From: JANLYC01 sp963815445
Lineage (GTDB): Bacteria; Actinomycetota; Actinomycetes; Propionibacteriales; Nocardioidaceae
DNA length: 64,000 nt
Direction of reading: 5' to 3'
Assembly: GCA_963815445.1 (NCBI GenBank)
Contig: CAWFGV010000005.1
Location: 186,001-250,000 of the forward strand
Position numbers and translations under genes: made by a program. This document shows positions 1-8,886 of the stretch, piece by piece (position 1 is the stretch's first letter; each line of letters opens with the position of its first letter). The notes under the pieces were generated by a model. It saw only the letters and a program-made list of their open reading frames with translations, made no database searches and was not told the DNA's origin.

Positions 1-130
1 TCTCACGTACGGTTGCAAGCAGATCGGAGGCGTTGTCCGCGCGCCCGACAACGTCGTGACCTGCAACGGCGAGCAGGCTGGCAAGACCTTCGCGGAAGAG
101 AGCCGAATCCTCTCCGATCACGATTCGCAT
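1..130 (-). CDS. Response regulator, N-terminal fragment (NarL/FixJ type likely)
   Basis: The leftward frame starts at an ATG at 130 and runs off the left edge, giving 43 residues. It begins MRIVIGEDSALFREGL, the first strand and acidic Asp/Glu pocket of a CheY-like receiver domain. The phospho-acceptor Asp and any DNA-binding domain lie outside the window. The start codon overlaps the end of the upstream histidine kinase by 13 bases, so the two are translated as a pair. The NarL/FixJ assignment is inferred from the HisKA_3-type partner kinase, which normally works with LuxR-helix regulators. Confidence 0.85.
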   Translation of the reverse strand, partial: MRIVIGEDSALFREGLASLLAVAGHDVVGRADNASDLLATVRE

Positions 131-2091
131 GGGAGCACCGCCTCGATCGTGGTTCCGCAGTCGACTGGGCTGTGAAGGCGAAAGGTTCCGCCGACGGCGG
201 CGACGCGATCGGCGAGTCCGGCAAGCCCGGACCCGCTCCGTGGTTTCGCGCCGCCGCGCCCGTCGTCACGGACCAGGACTTTCAGACCCGGATCGGTCTG
301 TTGGACGCTGACCTCGATCGCGGACGCTCCGGCGTACTTGATCGCGTTGGTGATCGCTTCGGCCGCGACGTAGTACGCCGTGGTGATGAGATGGTCTGCG
401 AGCCGGTCCGGCGTGATGGACAGCCGCACCGGGATCGGCAGCTGACGGGTCAAGGCGGCGAGCGCTGATCGCAGTCCCTCTTCAAGACTGGCCGGGCGAA
501 GGCCGTGGGCGATCTGCCGTAGCTCAGCCACGGCGGTGCCGAGCTCGGCGACTCCTCGGTCGAGGAGCGCGTTGACGTCGATGTCACCTTTCCCCAGCCC
601 GTGTTGGGCTACCCGCATGGCCATCCCCAACGCGATCAGACGTTGCTGCGCACCGTCGTGCAGGTCCCGTTCGAGTCGACGCCGTTCGGCGTCGCCGGCC
701 AGGACCAGTCGGCTCCGGCTGGCCTCCACGTCCCGAAGGGCTCCTGCCAGCTCGGCGCGCAGCCGGGTGACTTCGACCATGCTGGCAGCGGCGTCAGCGA
801 CATCGCGCAACACTGCGGGCGGTGTCTGTGGAGATGCCGCGACCGCGCCAATCTGGACACCTCCCAGCGTGACCGGCACCAGGGCTCCCTGCGTCACCGG
901 TCGCCCTGAGGAGTCGACGAAACCCTCGGAACCAGGAACGACGAGACCTACCCTGAGACTCGGATCGCGCAAAGCAGTGCGTAGGACCCGCTCGAGTTCC
1001 TCTGGCTGGGCGCTCTGGGTGTGCACCCGACGTTGGAGGTCCCCGATCGCGTGTAGAGCGGCCGTTCGCGCCGGGTAGAGGCGGTTGTCGACGACCCGCT
1101 GCAGCCGTCGGCGCAGCGGGGTCAGGAGCAACGCACACACGGCCGTCGCAGCGGCGGCTGCCGGGGCGGAATCGTGACCGAGGACAAGGCCGAACCCCAG
1201 GGCGAGCACGGCATACGTGCCAAGGAGAACGATGACCACGACCCCGTAGCTGATCGTGTCCGCGATCACCCGGTCGACGTCGAAGAGATCGTGGCGCAAC
1301 ATCGCGATGGCGATCGCCGTTGGCACTGCCGCCAGCACCAGTGCGCCGGCGACATCGAGAGCGCCGTTGCTGGAGCCGATCGTCAGGAAGGCGATGAATC
1401 CCGCTATGGGATAAGCAGTCGCGCCGATCCCGACGAGAACAAGCCACTTGAGCTGGGCCCGTTCACGTCCGCGCGAGCGGCGGAAACGGAGGATGAGTGA
1501 CACCGCACTGGCGAGCAGCAGTCCGAGACACCCGACGACCGACACGAAGCTCAGCACGTAGGCGAGGTCGGAGGAGGGTCCCCAGGGACGGGACACGGCT
1601 GCCATCCCGTTGCCCAGGGGTTCGCGGGAGACGGCTCCGTACACGTGCTGGAAGAGAGCGCAGACGGCCAGCAAGACGGGGACCGCGCGCCAACGCCTGC
1701 TCGGCAACCGTCCATCGGGGAAGAGCAGCAAGAGCAAGGCGACCGCTGCAATGAGCCACCAAGAGCTCTCGTCGAGGACGGCGATCACGCGGGGTGAGAG
1801 CGGCACTGAGGACCGATCCCCTCGCCAGATCGCGTAGTAGACGTCGCGCGACGTGAAGAACGCGGCCATGGCGCCGATCCAGGCCACGAGTACGCCGACC
1901 AGGTTGCCCGGAACCCTGAAAGTGATGACGACCCCGAGCGCGGCCATCACCATCCCGACCGTGGCCAGCGCGGCGAACGGTCCCACGACGTGCGCACCCG
2001 GGGTGTACCGGACCGCCAGCGTCGTGGTCGCCGCGACGGTGCCGACTGCGCACGCCAGCAGCAAGATCGACGCCCCGCGCAGGGTCCGCAT
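118..2091 (-). CDS. Membrane sensor histidine kinase, HisKA_3 family
   Basis: This 657-residue kinase has an N-terminal half rich in hydrophobic segments (about eight membrane helices in the first 330 residues). A GAF-like linker follows, with residues ERDLHDGAQQR near residue 475, which carry the phospho-acceptor His of the HisKA_3 dimerisation domain. The C-terminal ATPase domain shows the N box in EAITNAIKYAGAS and the G box in DDGRGG and GLAGLADR. It phosphorylates a response regulator, almost certainly the one encoded immediately downstream with an overlapping start. The signal is unknown; the large membrane domain suggests an envelope or lipid-phase stimulus. Confidence 0.9.
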   Translation of the reverse strand: MRTLRGASILLLACAVGTVAATTTLAVRYTPGAHVVGPFAALATVGMVMAALGVVITFRVPGNLVGVLVAWIGAMAAFFTSRDVYYAIWRGDRSSVPLSPRVIAVLDESSWWLIAAVALLLLLFPDGRLPSRRWRAVPVLLAVCALFQHVYGAVSREPLGNGMAAVSRPWGPSSDLAYVLSFVSVVGCLGLLLASAVSLILRFRRSRGRERAQLKWLVLVGIGATAYPIAGFIAFLTIGSSNGALDVAGALVLAAVPTAIAIAMLRHDLFDVDRVIADTISYGVVVIVLLGTYAVLALGFGLVLGHDSAPAAAAATAVCALLLTPLRRRLQRVVDNRLYPARTAALHAIGDLQRRVHTQSAQPEELERVLRTALRDPSLRVGLVVPGSEGFVDSSGRPVTQGALVPVTLGGVQIGAVAASPQTPPAVLRDVADAAASMVEVTRLRAELAGALRDVEASRSRLVLAGDAERRRLERDLHDGAQQRLIALGMAMRVAQHGLGKGDIDVNALLDRGVAELGTAVAELRQIAHGLRPASLEEGLRSALAALTRQLPIPVRLSITPDRLADHLITTAYYVAAEAITNAIKYAGASAIEVSVQQTDPGLKVLVRDDGRGGAKPRSGSGLAGLADRVAAVGGTFRLHSPVDCGTTIEAVLPCES

Positions 2092-2181
2092 TCCAGCACT
2101 CTAGGGCGCCAAGCGCGGCACCGTCCTCCGCGTCAACACGGAGATGCTCCGCAGCGTCGCCTCTTCCGCAGACCCGCGTAG

Positions 2182-2207
2182 CGATACGGGTATCGGGTAT
2201 GTAGCGT
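2182..2207 (+). promoter_or_regulatory. Probable promoter/operator region of the nuo operon
   Basis: The 166-base gap between the divergent kinase gene and nuoA holds a perfect dyad, CGATAC-GG-GTATCG, at 2182-2195. A possible -10 element TAGCGT follows at 2202-2207, about 50 bases before the nuoA start. The position suits an operator that controls the complex I operon, but no regulator is identified. This is a pattern call only. Confidence 0.35.
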
Positions 2208-2257
2208 AGGCAGCCATCAGCATTTCGCCTGGCCCTGCGGACGGTGAGGAGGTGGCG

Positions 2258-2599
2258 ATGACCTCGCTCCTGTGGGTGCTGCTCCTGGCTCTGCTGGGCC
2301 TCGTCGGCGTGCGGATGCTGGCCAGCTGGACGGCGGTGTCGAGTGCGCCGTTCGTCGTCGAGCCCTGGCTGTCCGGGCATCGACCGACCGAGCACGCGCT
2401 GTCGAGGTACCACGCGCGGTGGTACACCGCCAGCGTGGTCTTCCTTGCCTTCGACGTCGAGATGCTGTTCATGTATCCCTGGGCTTTGGTGGTCGGTCGG
2501 CTCGGTTCCGGTGCAGTTGTGGAGATGTTCGGCTTCCTGCTGATGTTGCTCCTCGCCGTGGGCTGGGCCCGGCGTGAAGGGGCCTTCCGGTGGGCCTGA
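2258..2599 (+). CDS. nuoA: NADH-quinone oxidoreductase subunit A-like protein
   Basis: This membrane protein of about 113 residues has three predicted helices and the NuoA hallmark FDVEMLFMYPWA. NuoA packs against NuoH and NuoJ at the quinone-channel end of the membrane arm. The ATG at 2258 is preferred over a GTG at 2252 because a GAGGAGG ribosome-binding sequence at 2246-2252 would overlap the GTG. It is the first gene of an eight-gene operon, and its stop overlaps the next start by 10 bases. Residues 40-60 (charged, TEHALSRYHARWY) replace the usual E-P-x-G-x-A region, so it is a divergent NuoA. Confidence 0.88.
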   Translation: MTSLLWVLLLALLGLVGVRMLASWTAVSSAPFVVEPWLSGHRPTEHALSRYHARWYTASVVFLAFDVEMLFMYPWALVVGRLGSGAVVEMFGFLLMLLLAVGWARREGAFRWA

Positions 2600-3695
2600 T
2601 CGACGCCTTCGCGACGGCAGCGGCTGCCCGGCCGCACGTGCTGGTCGCCGAAGCCCCCGGAGCGTTCCGTCAACGTGTCGCCGTGGAGCGGGCCGCGTAC
2701 GCCGCGGGTTGGTGTCTGACGGACACGATCGCCGATGCGGACGTCCTCGCCGTGGTGGGGGAGCCGCGCCCGCAGCTGATGGCCGTCGTCGACCATGCCT
2801 GGGAACAGATGTCGGAGCCGCGGGCCCGCACCGAGGTGCATGACGAGGACGACGTCCCGTCTGCCCTCGTCGAGGCGCGGGAGGTCCTGCTCGCCACGGG
2901 GGAGCAGCGCATGCGGGCTCGGCAGCGACGCAGCTCTCAGGAGCTTCTGTGGCACGATTCGTGGCGCGCTCATGGCGACTCGCACGAGCGGCACGATCCT
3001 GACCACGGTGGTCACGACCATGGCGGTGACGAGGAGGGTGGTCACGACCATGGCGACATGAGCCCGGACGGCATCCCCTTGGCTGAGGGTGCGGCGGACA
3101 GGGACGGCCTGGAGATGGATGAGTTGCACCTGCCACTGGGTCCGCTGCTCGCCCACTGGCCGGCGGGCGTAGTTCTTCGGCTCACGTTGCACGGCGACGT
3201 GGTCGCCGGCGCCGAGGTCGAGGACCTCGCTGCTGCCGACGGCGCCTCGACGGGAGACGACGGGCCGGTCCGGGCTGCCCGGCTGCTGGATGCGGTGACG
3301 TCAGTTCTGACCGTCGCAGGCCTGCCCGGCGAGTCAGCGCGGGCGAGACGACTGCGTGACCGGTGTCTTGACGACACCCCGCTCGCCCCGGACACATTCG
3401 AGGAATTCGCGATGCGTGTACGTCGTCATCGCGCCCTGCGCTGGTTGTTGTCGGGCCTGGTCCTTCCGGCGACGACGGAGGGAGCGAGCAGCTGCATGAG
3501 CACGTGGTCAACCTGGTCGACCGGGCCTGTGACGCGTTCGACGATGGCCCGTCGTCGGCCGACCGGACGGGTCCGGCGCTGGAGGCTTTGCCCGGCCTGA
3601 TGCAGGGGCAGGAGCTGGCGGCGGTGCGGTTGTGGATGGCGGCGCTCGGCGTCGACCTCACCCACGCGGTGCCGGCGGGGACTGCGCATGGCTAG
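2590..3695 (+). CDS. Degenerate NuoB/NuoD-like protein with His-rich linker; frame break near 3470
   Basis: It occupies the nuoB-nuoD slot between nuoA and nuoH. Residues 50-82 (ADVLAVVGEP, then WEQMSEPR) resemble the ADVLIVAGT...YDQMPEPR region of NuoB, but the four Cys ligands of cluster N2 are absent. Residues 121-156 are rich in His, Asp and Gly (GGHDHGG). Residues 181-210 (LGPLLAHWPAGVVLRLTLHG) resemble the first strand of NuoD. The frame from GTG 2590 reads to a stop at 3600, but the last part looks like nonsense. The frame from about 3471 to 3695 gives a sensible C-terminus (EQLHEHVVNLVDRACDAFDD), and its stop overlaps the nuoH start. The full product would be about 368 residues. Homology is weak and inferred by eye. 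Confidence 0.6.
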
Positions 3696-4617
3696 CTCCC
3701 TGTCCTGGTTCTACGTGCTGCCGGTCATCGCTGGGCTGACCGTGGTGGCTTTGACCGTGGCTGCTTTCTCCGGCGGGCTCGAGGCTCGCGACCGAGGACT
3801 CTCCTTGCGGTCGGGATTCACGATTCCGCTGCGCGAGGCGGCGCGGCTGATGCACCAGAGACCACGGCGTACCGTTTCGGCGGACCGGCTGCTGTGGCGC
3901 TCCGCGTCGTCGGCTGCGGTGCCGTTGGCCATCCTGATCGTCGCGTTCGTCCCCCTCGGCGCTCACGCACTGGTTGACCATCCGGTGGGAGTGGTGTGGG
4001 TCAACGCCCTCGATGTCGTGGCGTGGGCGGTGATGTGGCTGCTCGGGTGGGGGGCCAACTCGATCACCGGCCTCGTGGGCGGGTACCGGTTCTTGGCGCT
4101 CGCGCTGGGCTATGAGCTTCCGTTGATGTTCGCGCTGACCGCCCCAGCAATCGCCGCAGGAAGCCTGGATCTGGCGGAGATCTCGGCAGCACAGGAGGGC
4201 ATGTGGTTCGTCGTATGGGCGCCGGTGGCCTTTGCGGCTTACTGCTGGGGAGTGCTGGGCTTCTCGGTCCGTCCCCCGATGGATGCCGGCGCGGGCACCG
4301 ACATCAACGGCGGGATCCTCACGGAGCTGGCAGGGGTCGATCGCCTGCTGGTCCAGGCCGGTCGGTACTTCCTCCTGGTCGCCGGGTCGGCAGCCGCAGT
4401 GCCGTTGTTCCTCGGCGGCGGATCGGGCCCGTTGCTTCCCGGGTGGTTGTGGGTGCTGGCCAAGACGGTGCTCCTGGCCGTCCTCCTCGTTGGCCTGGGT
4501 CGCCGACTGCCGACCCTGCGCCCGGACAAGCTGCTGGAGCTGGGCTGGGTGGTCGTGCTCCCGCTCGTCATCGCGCAAGACCTCGTCGTCTCGATCATTG
4601 CCGTCGCCAAGCACTAG
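3688..4617 (+). CDS. nuoH: NADH-quinone oxidoreductase subunit H-like protein
   Basis: This 309-residue protein has about eight membrane helices and forms the heel of complex I where quinone enters. The segment NSITGLVGGYRFLALALGYE matches the NuoH motif N-S-K-Y-x-L-x-G-G-x-R-A-x-x-Q-x-x-S-Y-E and keeps the conserved Glu. The loop between helices that normally binds NuoB and NuoD (RPPMDAGAGTDINGGIL) is shortened compared with canonical NuoH, which fits the missing catalytic subunits. The ATG at 3688 overlaps the corrected stop of the preceding gene at 3695 by 8 bases. It is shorter than the 330-400 residues usual for NuoH. Confidence 0.88.
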   Translation: MASSLSWFYVLPVIAGLTVVALTVAAFSGGLEARDRGLSLRSGFTIPLREAARLMHQRPRRTVSADRLLWRSASSAAVPLAILIVAFVPLGAHALVDHPVGVVWVNALDVVAWAVMWLLGWGANSITGLVGGYRFLALALGYELPLMFALTAPAIAAGSLDLAEISAAQEGMWFVVWAPVAFAAYCWGVLGFSVRPPMDAGAGTDINGGILTELAGVDRLLVQAGRYFLLVAGSAAAVPLFLGGGSGPLLPGWLWVLAKTVLLAVLLVGLGRRLPTLRPDKLLELGWVVVLPLVIAQDLVVSIIAVAKH

Positions 4618-4644
4618 AGCAGCATCCAACCGAAAGGAGCCTCC

Positions 4645-5217
4645 GTGGCCGCCGCTTCGACCGATGTCGCGTTCTGGCTGTGCGCCGTCGTCTCCGTCGT
4701 CGCGGGCGCCCTGGTGTTCTACGTCGACTCGATGGCCCGCGCGACGTACGCCCTGGCGGTGTCCTTCGTGGCCGTCGGGGTCTCGCTGCTGCTCCTCGGG
4801 CAGGCCTACATGGGAGTGATCGTGATCTTGATGATGGTCATGGAGATGGCCGTGATGGCCGTCTACATGGTCATGTTCATGGGGATGAACCCGGCGCTGA
4901 TGCCGATGAGCATGGTGCACTCGCACCGCTCGTCAATCGTTGCTGCCATCGGAACCTTCCTGATCCTCGGCGCCGGCGCGGTGCTGGTGCCGTGGCCGGC
5001 ACGCCGCGGAGCGCCGACCGCTGACGTCACGGCAGCCTTGGGGGAGGCTCTCATGGAGTCGCACATGCTGGTGATGATCGCGATGAGCCCGGTCATGGTT
5101 GCCACCATCGTGGCCGGCGTGGTGCTGTCCTCGCACCGCAGCCGCTACGACCGCCTCGGCGACGACCTCGATCGACGCCCGGCCGACGAGCCCCACCAAG
5201 GAGGTGTGGGTCGATGA
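4645..5217 (+). CDS. nuoJ: NADH-quinone oxidoreductase subunit J-like protein
   Basis: This is a 190-residue polytopic membrane protein starting at GTG 4645, with AAGGAG nine bases upstream. It has five hydrophobic segments and an unusually Met-rich third helix (VILMMVMEMAVMAVYMVMF) where NuoJ carries its flexible pi-bulge helix. Its position between nuoH and nuoK and its ATGA overlap with nuoK support the assignment. In complex I NuoJ couples quinone chemistry to the antiporter-like subunits. Sequence identity to well-studied NuoJ looks low. Confidence 0.8.
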   Translation: MAAASTDVAFWLCAVVSVVAGALVFYVDSMARATYALAVSFVAVGVSLLLLGQAYMGVIVILMMVMEMAVMAVYMVMFMGMNPALMPMSMVHSHRSSIVAAIGTFLILGAGAVLVPWPARRGAPTADVTAALGEALMESHMLVMIAMSPVMVATIVAGVVLSSHRSRYDRLGDDLDRRPADEPHQGGVGR

Positions 5218-5516
5218 CCCTCGAAACGGTGCTCCTGGTGGCCGCCGCACTGGTGGCGGTGGGCGTCTACGGCGCGCTGTCCCAGCAGGTGGTCGTGATG
5301 GTGATGATGGGTCTGGAGCTGATGATCAACGGGGTCATCCTGGCCGGTGCGGGCGCCTGGTGGTTCCTGGCCCCCGATCCGTCCGGGCAGGTCCTGGTCC
5401 TCGTCGTCATCGCGGCGATGACGGTGGAGATGGCCATGGGCTTCGCGGTGGCCACGCTGTTACATCGCCAGGCCGGGCACGACATGACTGACATGGCCGC
5501 GGAGCTGCACGGCTGA
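5214..5516 (+). CDS. nuoK: NADH-quinone oxidoreductase subunit K-like protein
   Basis: This 100-residue protein has three membrane helices and belongs to the NuoK/MrpC family. Two buried glutamates important for proton transfer in E. coli NuoK are kept: one in MMGLELMING (helix 2) and one in AAMTVEMAMGFAV (helix 3). It overlaps nuoJ by ATGA at its start and nuoL by one base at its end, so translation is tightly coupled. MrpC is a homologue, but the nuoA/H/J context fixes it as complex I. Confidence 0.9.
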   Translation: MTLETVLLVAAALVAVGVYGALSQQVVVMVMMGLELMINGVILAGAGAWWFLAPDPSGQVLVLVVIAAMTVEMAMGFAVATLLHRQAGHDMTDMAAELHG

Positions 5517-7393
5517 TGCTCGATCTCGCGCTCGTCACCCTCGTGGCACTGCCTGCAGCGGTGGGTTCCGCGATGCTGTTGATCGGCCGTCGGGCAGACC
5601 GCATCGCCGGCCCCGCCGGTGTCGCGACAGCTGCACTGTTGGCGCTGGCGGCGGTCCCGGTGGCCTTTCCGACGAGCGGCTCGCGGCCCTCAGTGGCGAC
5701 CCCGTTCGTGGCCGGCGCCGACCTGGCACTTGGGGTGGACGGGCTTGCGGCACCGGTCCTGCCCACGGTCGCGATCGTGTCATTGCTGGTGCTGCTGTCC
5801 TCGACCGGGAGCCGAGACCTGCGCACGGCTCGGTTCCACGGACTGATGCTCGTCTTCGTCGCCGCCGCCCTCATGACGGTGTTGGCCACCACGCTCCCGA
5901 CGCTCCTGCTCTCGTGGGAGATCATGGGGGCGACGTCGTTCGCGCTCATCGGCTACCACTGGCGTGACCCGGTGAACGTAGCGTCGGGCACGACCGCCTT
6001 CCTCACCACACGCGCCGCGGATCTCGGTCTCTACGTGGCGGCTGGGGCCGCACTCGCGGGCGGAGCCGGGCTCGGACTGTCGTCGCTTGCGGAGGCTTCT
6101 GCCGGGTGGCGCGACGTGCTCGCCGTCGGCGTGCTCGTGTCCGGCCTCGGGAAGGCGGCTCAGCTGCCGTTCTCCTTCTGGTTGTCTCGGGCCATGCACG
6201 GGCCCAGTCCGGTGAGCGCTCTGCTGCATTCGGCCGCGATGGTCGCGATGGGTGCCTACCTGCTCCTGCGGGCGTCCCCGACGCTGGCCGCAACCGGGTG
6301 GGTCGACGACGCCACCGCGTGGGCGGGCGCACTGACCGCCGTCGTGCTCGGACTGGTCGCGCTGGCCCAGAGCGATCTCAAGCAGCTGCTCGCGGCATCG
6401 ACGGCGGCCCAGCTCGGGTACGTCGTGCTCGCGGCCGGGGTGGGAGCCACTGCGGCCGGCACGACGCACCTGGTGGCCCACGCGGCCGTCAAGGCCGGAC
6501 TGTTCCTCGCGGCCGGCCTCTGGCTCGAGGCGCTCGGCACCAAGCGGCTGTCGGCGCTCACGGGTGCCGCGCGGATCTGGCCCGTGGTCGGTGCGTGCTC
6601 TGCCGCCGGGCTCCTCTCGCTGGCCGGGCTGCCGCCGTTGGCGCTGTGGGCGACCAAGGATGCTGTCCTCGCCGGTGCCTGGGAACACTCACCGCTGCTC
6701 TACGTCACGGGTCTGGTCGGCGCTGTGCTGGCGGCCGCATACGCCGGCAAGGCGCTCGCCGTCCTGACCCGTCCAGCCCCACATGACGTCGAGTCGGCGT
6801 GGGATGCGGAACGGGCCGGCACTCGGCTCGTGCCGACGCGATCGGTCGTGGCCCTGATCCCGCTTGCCTTTGGTGCCGTGGTGCTCGGTGTGCTGGCGCT
6901 TCCACCGCTCGCTGGGCGAGTGCGCGACCTGGTCGGCACCGGGACGCCGGCACCGGACACGCTCGGGCTGCTGGTCTCGGCCCTGGTGGCCGTCGGAGCG
7001 TTCGCCACGGCGTTGGGGCTGACGCGGTCCGGCCCGGTCAACCGCGCCACGACGTGGCCCGTCGCGCTGGTCGACTGGCTGTTTCTCGAGCGGATCACAC
7101 ATCGAGTCGTGGTCCGCCCGGTGGTACGGCTCGCGGATCTGTTGGCCCGCGTCGACGACGCCGTCCTCGACCGAGGGGTCACCGCATTCGCTCGCTGGAC
7201 GGTGCGGGTCGCCGGCGTCTTCGCCCACGCCGACGACGCTGTGGTCGACGCAAGCGTGCGCGGACTGGCCTCGGGCGCGCGCAACCTGGGGCGGCTCGTG
7301 CAACGACCCCAGACCGGTCAGCTGCACCACTACTACCTGCAAGCCCTGGCCGTTCTGGGCGCCGCTGTCGTCGTTCTCGTCATCGTGAGGTGA
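5516..7393 (+). CDS. nuoL: NADH-quinone oxidoreductase subunit L-like protein (antiporter-like)
   Basis: This 625-residue protein is the distal proton-pumping subunit. The conserved glutamate helix reads LLSWEIMGATSFALIGYHW. The discontinuous-helix signature follows in GKAAQLPFSFWLSRAMHG and PSPVSALLHSAAMV, with the family's conserved GPSPVSALLH. The lysine helix is HAAVKAGLFLAAG. A long amphipathic C-terminal region (residues about 540-600) and a last membrane helix correspond to the lateral helix HL that runs along the arm. Key charged residues for proton transfer are present. It overlaps nuoK by one base. Confidence 0.93.
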   Translation: MLDLALVTLVALPAAVGSAMLLIGRRADRIAGPAGVATAALLALAAVPVAFPTSGSRPSVATPFVAGADLALGVDGLAAPVLPTVAIVSLLVLLSSTGSRDLRTARFHGLMLVFVAAALMTVLATTLPTLLLSWEIMGATSFALIGYHWRDPVNVASGTTAFLTTRAADLGLYVAAGAALAGGAGLGLSSLAEASAGWRDVLAVGVLVSGLGKAAQLPFSFWLSRAMHGPSPVSALLHSAAMVAMGAYLLLRASPTLAATGWVDDATAWAGALTAVVLGLVALAQSDLKQLLAASTAAQLGYVVLAAGVGATAAGTTHLVAHAAVKAGLFLAAGLWLEALGTKRLSALTGAARIWPVVGACSAAGLLSLAGLPPLALWATKDAVLAGAWEHSPLLYVTGLVGAVLAAAYAGKALAVLTRPAPHDVESAWDAERAGTRLVPTRSVVALIPLAFGAVVLGVLALPPLAGRVRDLVGTGTPAPDTLGLLVSALVAVGAFATALGLTRSGPVNRATTWPVALVDWLFLERITHRVVVRPVVRLADLLARVDDAVLDRGVTAFARWTVRVAGVFAHADDAVVDASVRGLASGARNLGRLVQRPQTGQLHHYYLQALAVLGAAVVVLVIVR

Positions 7394-7395
7394 AT

Positions 7396-8883
7396 GTGCT
7401 CTCCCTGCTGGTGTTCCTCCCGTTGGCCGCGGCAGCGGTGCTCCTACTGCCGCAGGTCGGCGAGCGGGCGGCTCGCGGAGCTTTTGTCGCCGTGACCGGG
7501 ACCGAGGTCGCCCTCGCGGCGATCACCTGGGCGACGTACGACGCACCGCCCTCCGGCGGGCTCGCCTTCGAGGAGCACGCGCGGTGGATGCCAGGCGTCG
7601 GGTCGAGCTACCACGTCGGGGTCGACGGACTGTCCCTGCCACTGGTGGTGATGACGACCGTCGTGTTCCTCGCCTGCGCGGTGTTCGCGTCGAGAGCATC
7701 CGACCGGCCCCGGCTGCAGGCGGCGCTGTTTCTGTTCCTGGAGAGCGTGTGTCTGGGCCTCTTCGTCTCCGCCGACCTGATCCTGTTCTTCCTGTTCTTC
7801 GACCTCTCGATCGTGGCGATGTACTTCTCGATCAGCGGTTGGGGCCACGGTGACGCGGCCCGGTCGGCTCTGAAGTTCTTCCTGTACACGTTCCTGGGCT
7901 CGCTGGCGCTGCTCCTCGGGTTCGTCGGCCTCTACGTCGCCTCTGACCCGCACACGTTCGACATGGTCGAGCTCGCGGCGCATCCGCCGCTGCAGGGCCA
8001 GGGCCTGGCCGGGGGGCTGGTCCTCGTTGCCGTGCTGCTCGGACTGGCCGTGAAAACGCCGACCTTCCCGTTCCACACGTGGCTTCCCCCCGCGCACAGT
8101 GACGCCCCGGCGATCGGTTCTGCCGTACTGGCTGGCGTCCTGCTGAAGATGGGCACCTACGGTTTCGTGCGGATCGCGATGCCGATGTTGCCCGATGCGT
8201 GGCGGGCCTGGGCACCGGTGGTGATCGTGATCGGGATCGTGTCGGTGCTCTGGGGCGCTCTGGTGGCGTTCGCGCAGACCGACCTCAAGCGGATGATCGC
8301 CTACACCTCGGTCAACCACATGGGCTACGTCGTCCTGGCCGTCGGTGCTGCGGGGGTGGTGGCCGACGGGTCTGACGAGGCCCGGCGCGTCGCGGTCACC
8401 GGAGCGGTCACGCAGATGGTGAGCCACGGCCTGCTGACCGCAGCCCTGTTCCTGCTCGCGGGCAGCATGTTCGAGCGGACCGGTGACTATGCGCTCGATT
8501 CCTACGGCGGTCTGGCGGCGCCAGCTCCGCGCTACGCGACGTTGTTCACCGTCGCCGCCTTCGGGTCTTTGGGTCTGCCCGCCCTGTCCGGCTTCATCGC
8601 GGAGTTCCAGATCTTCGCCGGCAGCATCGCCACCGTGCCGGTCAGCGCCGTAGCAGTGCTGGGCATCCTGATCACGGCGGCCCTCTTCCTGCGCGCCCTG
8701 CAACGCATCTTCACCGGTCCGACCACCGGCCTCTCGGAAGGCTTCGAAGACGTGGTGCCGCGTGAGTGGGCACCAGTCGGACTCCTTCTTTCGCTGTCGG
8801 TGCTCATCGGAGTACTGCCCAGGCCGTTGCTCAACCTGATCGAACCCGCGGCCGAGACGGTTGCCCAGCTCGTGGGGCGCTGA
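7396..8883 (+). CDS. nuoM: NADH-quinone oxidoreductase subunit M-like protein (antiporter-like)
   Basis: A GTG at 7396, two bases after the nuoL stop and preceded by GTGAGG, gives 495 residues. The signature VKTPTFPFHTWLPPAHSDAP and the lysine segment AFAQTDLKRMIAYTSVNHMG are typical of NuoM. The helix that normally carries the essential glutamate (FFFFWEMMLVPMYF in E. coli) reads LFFDLSIVAMYFS here, an Asp in place of Glu. It should conduct protons in the middle of the membrane arm. Confidence 0.92.
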   Translation: MLSLLVFLPLAAAAVLLLPQVGERAARGAFVAVTGTEVALAAITWATYDAPPSGGLAFEEHARWMPGVGSSYHVGVDGLSLPLVVMTTVVFLACAVFASRASDRPRLQAALFLFLESVCLGLFVSADLILFFLFFDLSIVAMYFSISGWGHGDAARSALKFFLYTFLGSLALLLGFVGLYVASDPHTFDMVELAAHPPLQGQGLAGGLVLVAVLLGLAVKTPTFPFHTWLPPAHSDAPAIGSAVLAGVLLKMGTYGFVRIAMPMLPDAWRAWAPVVIVIGIVSVLWGALVAFAQTDLKRMIAYTSVNHMGYVVLAVGAAGVVADGSDEARRVAVTGAVTQMVSHGLLTAALFLLAGSMFERTGDYALDSYGGLAAPAPRYATLFTVAAFGSLGLPALSGFIAEFQIFAGSIATVPVSAVAVLGILITAALFLRALQRIFTGPTTGLSEGFEDVVPREWAPVGLLLSLSVLIGVLPRPLLNLIEPAAETVAQLVGR

Positions 8884-8886
8884 GCG

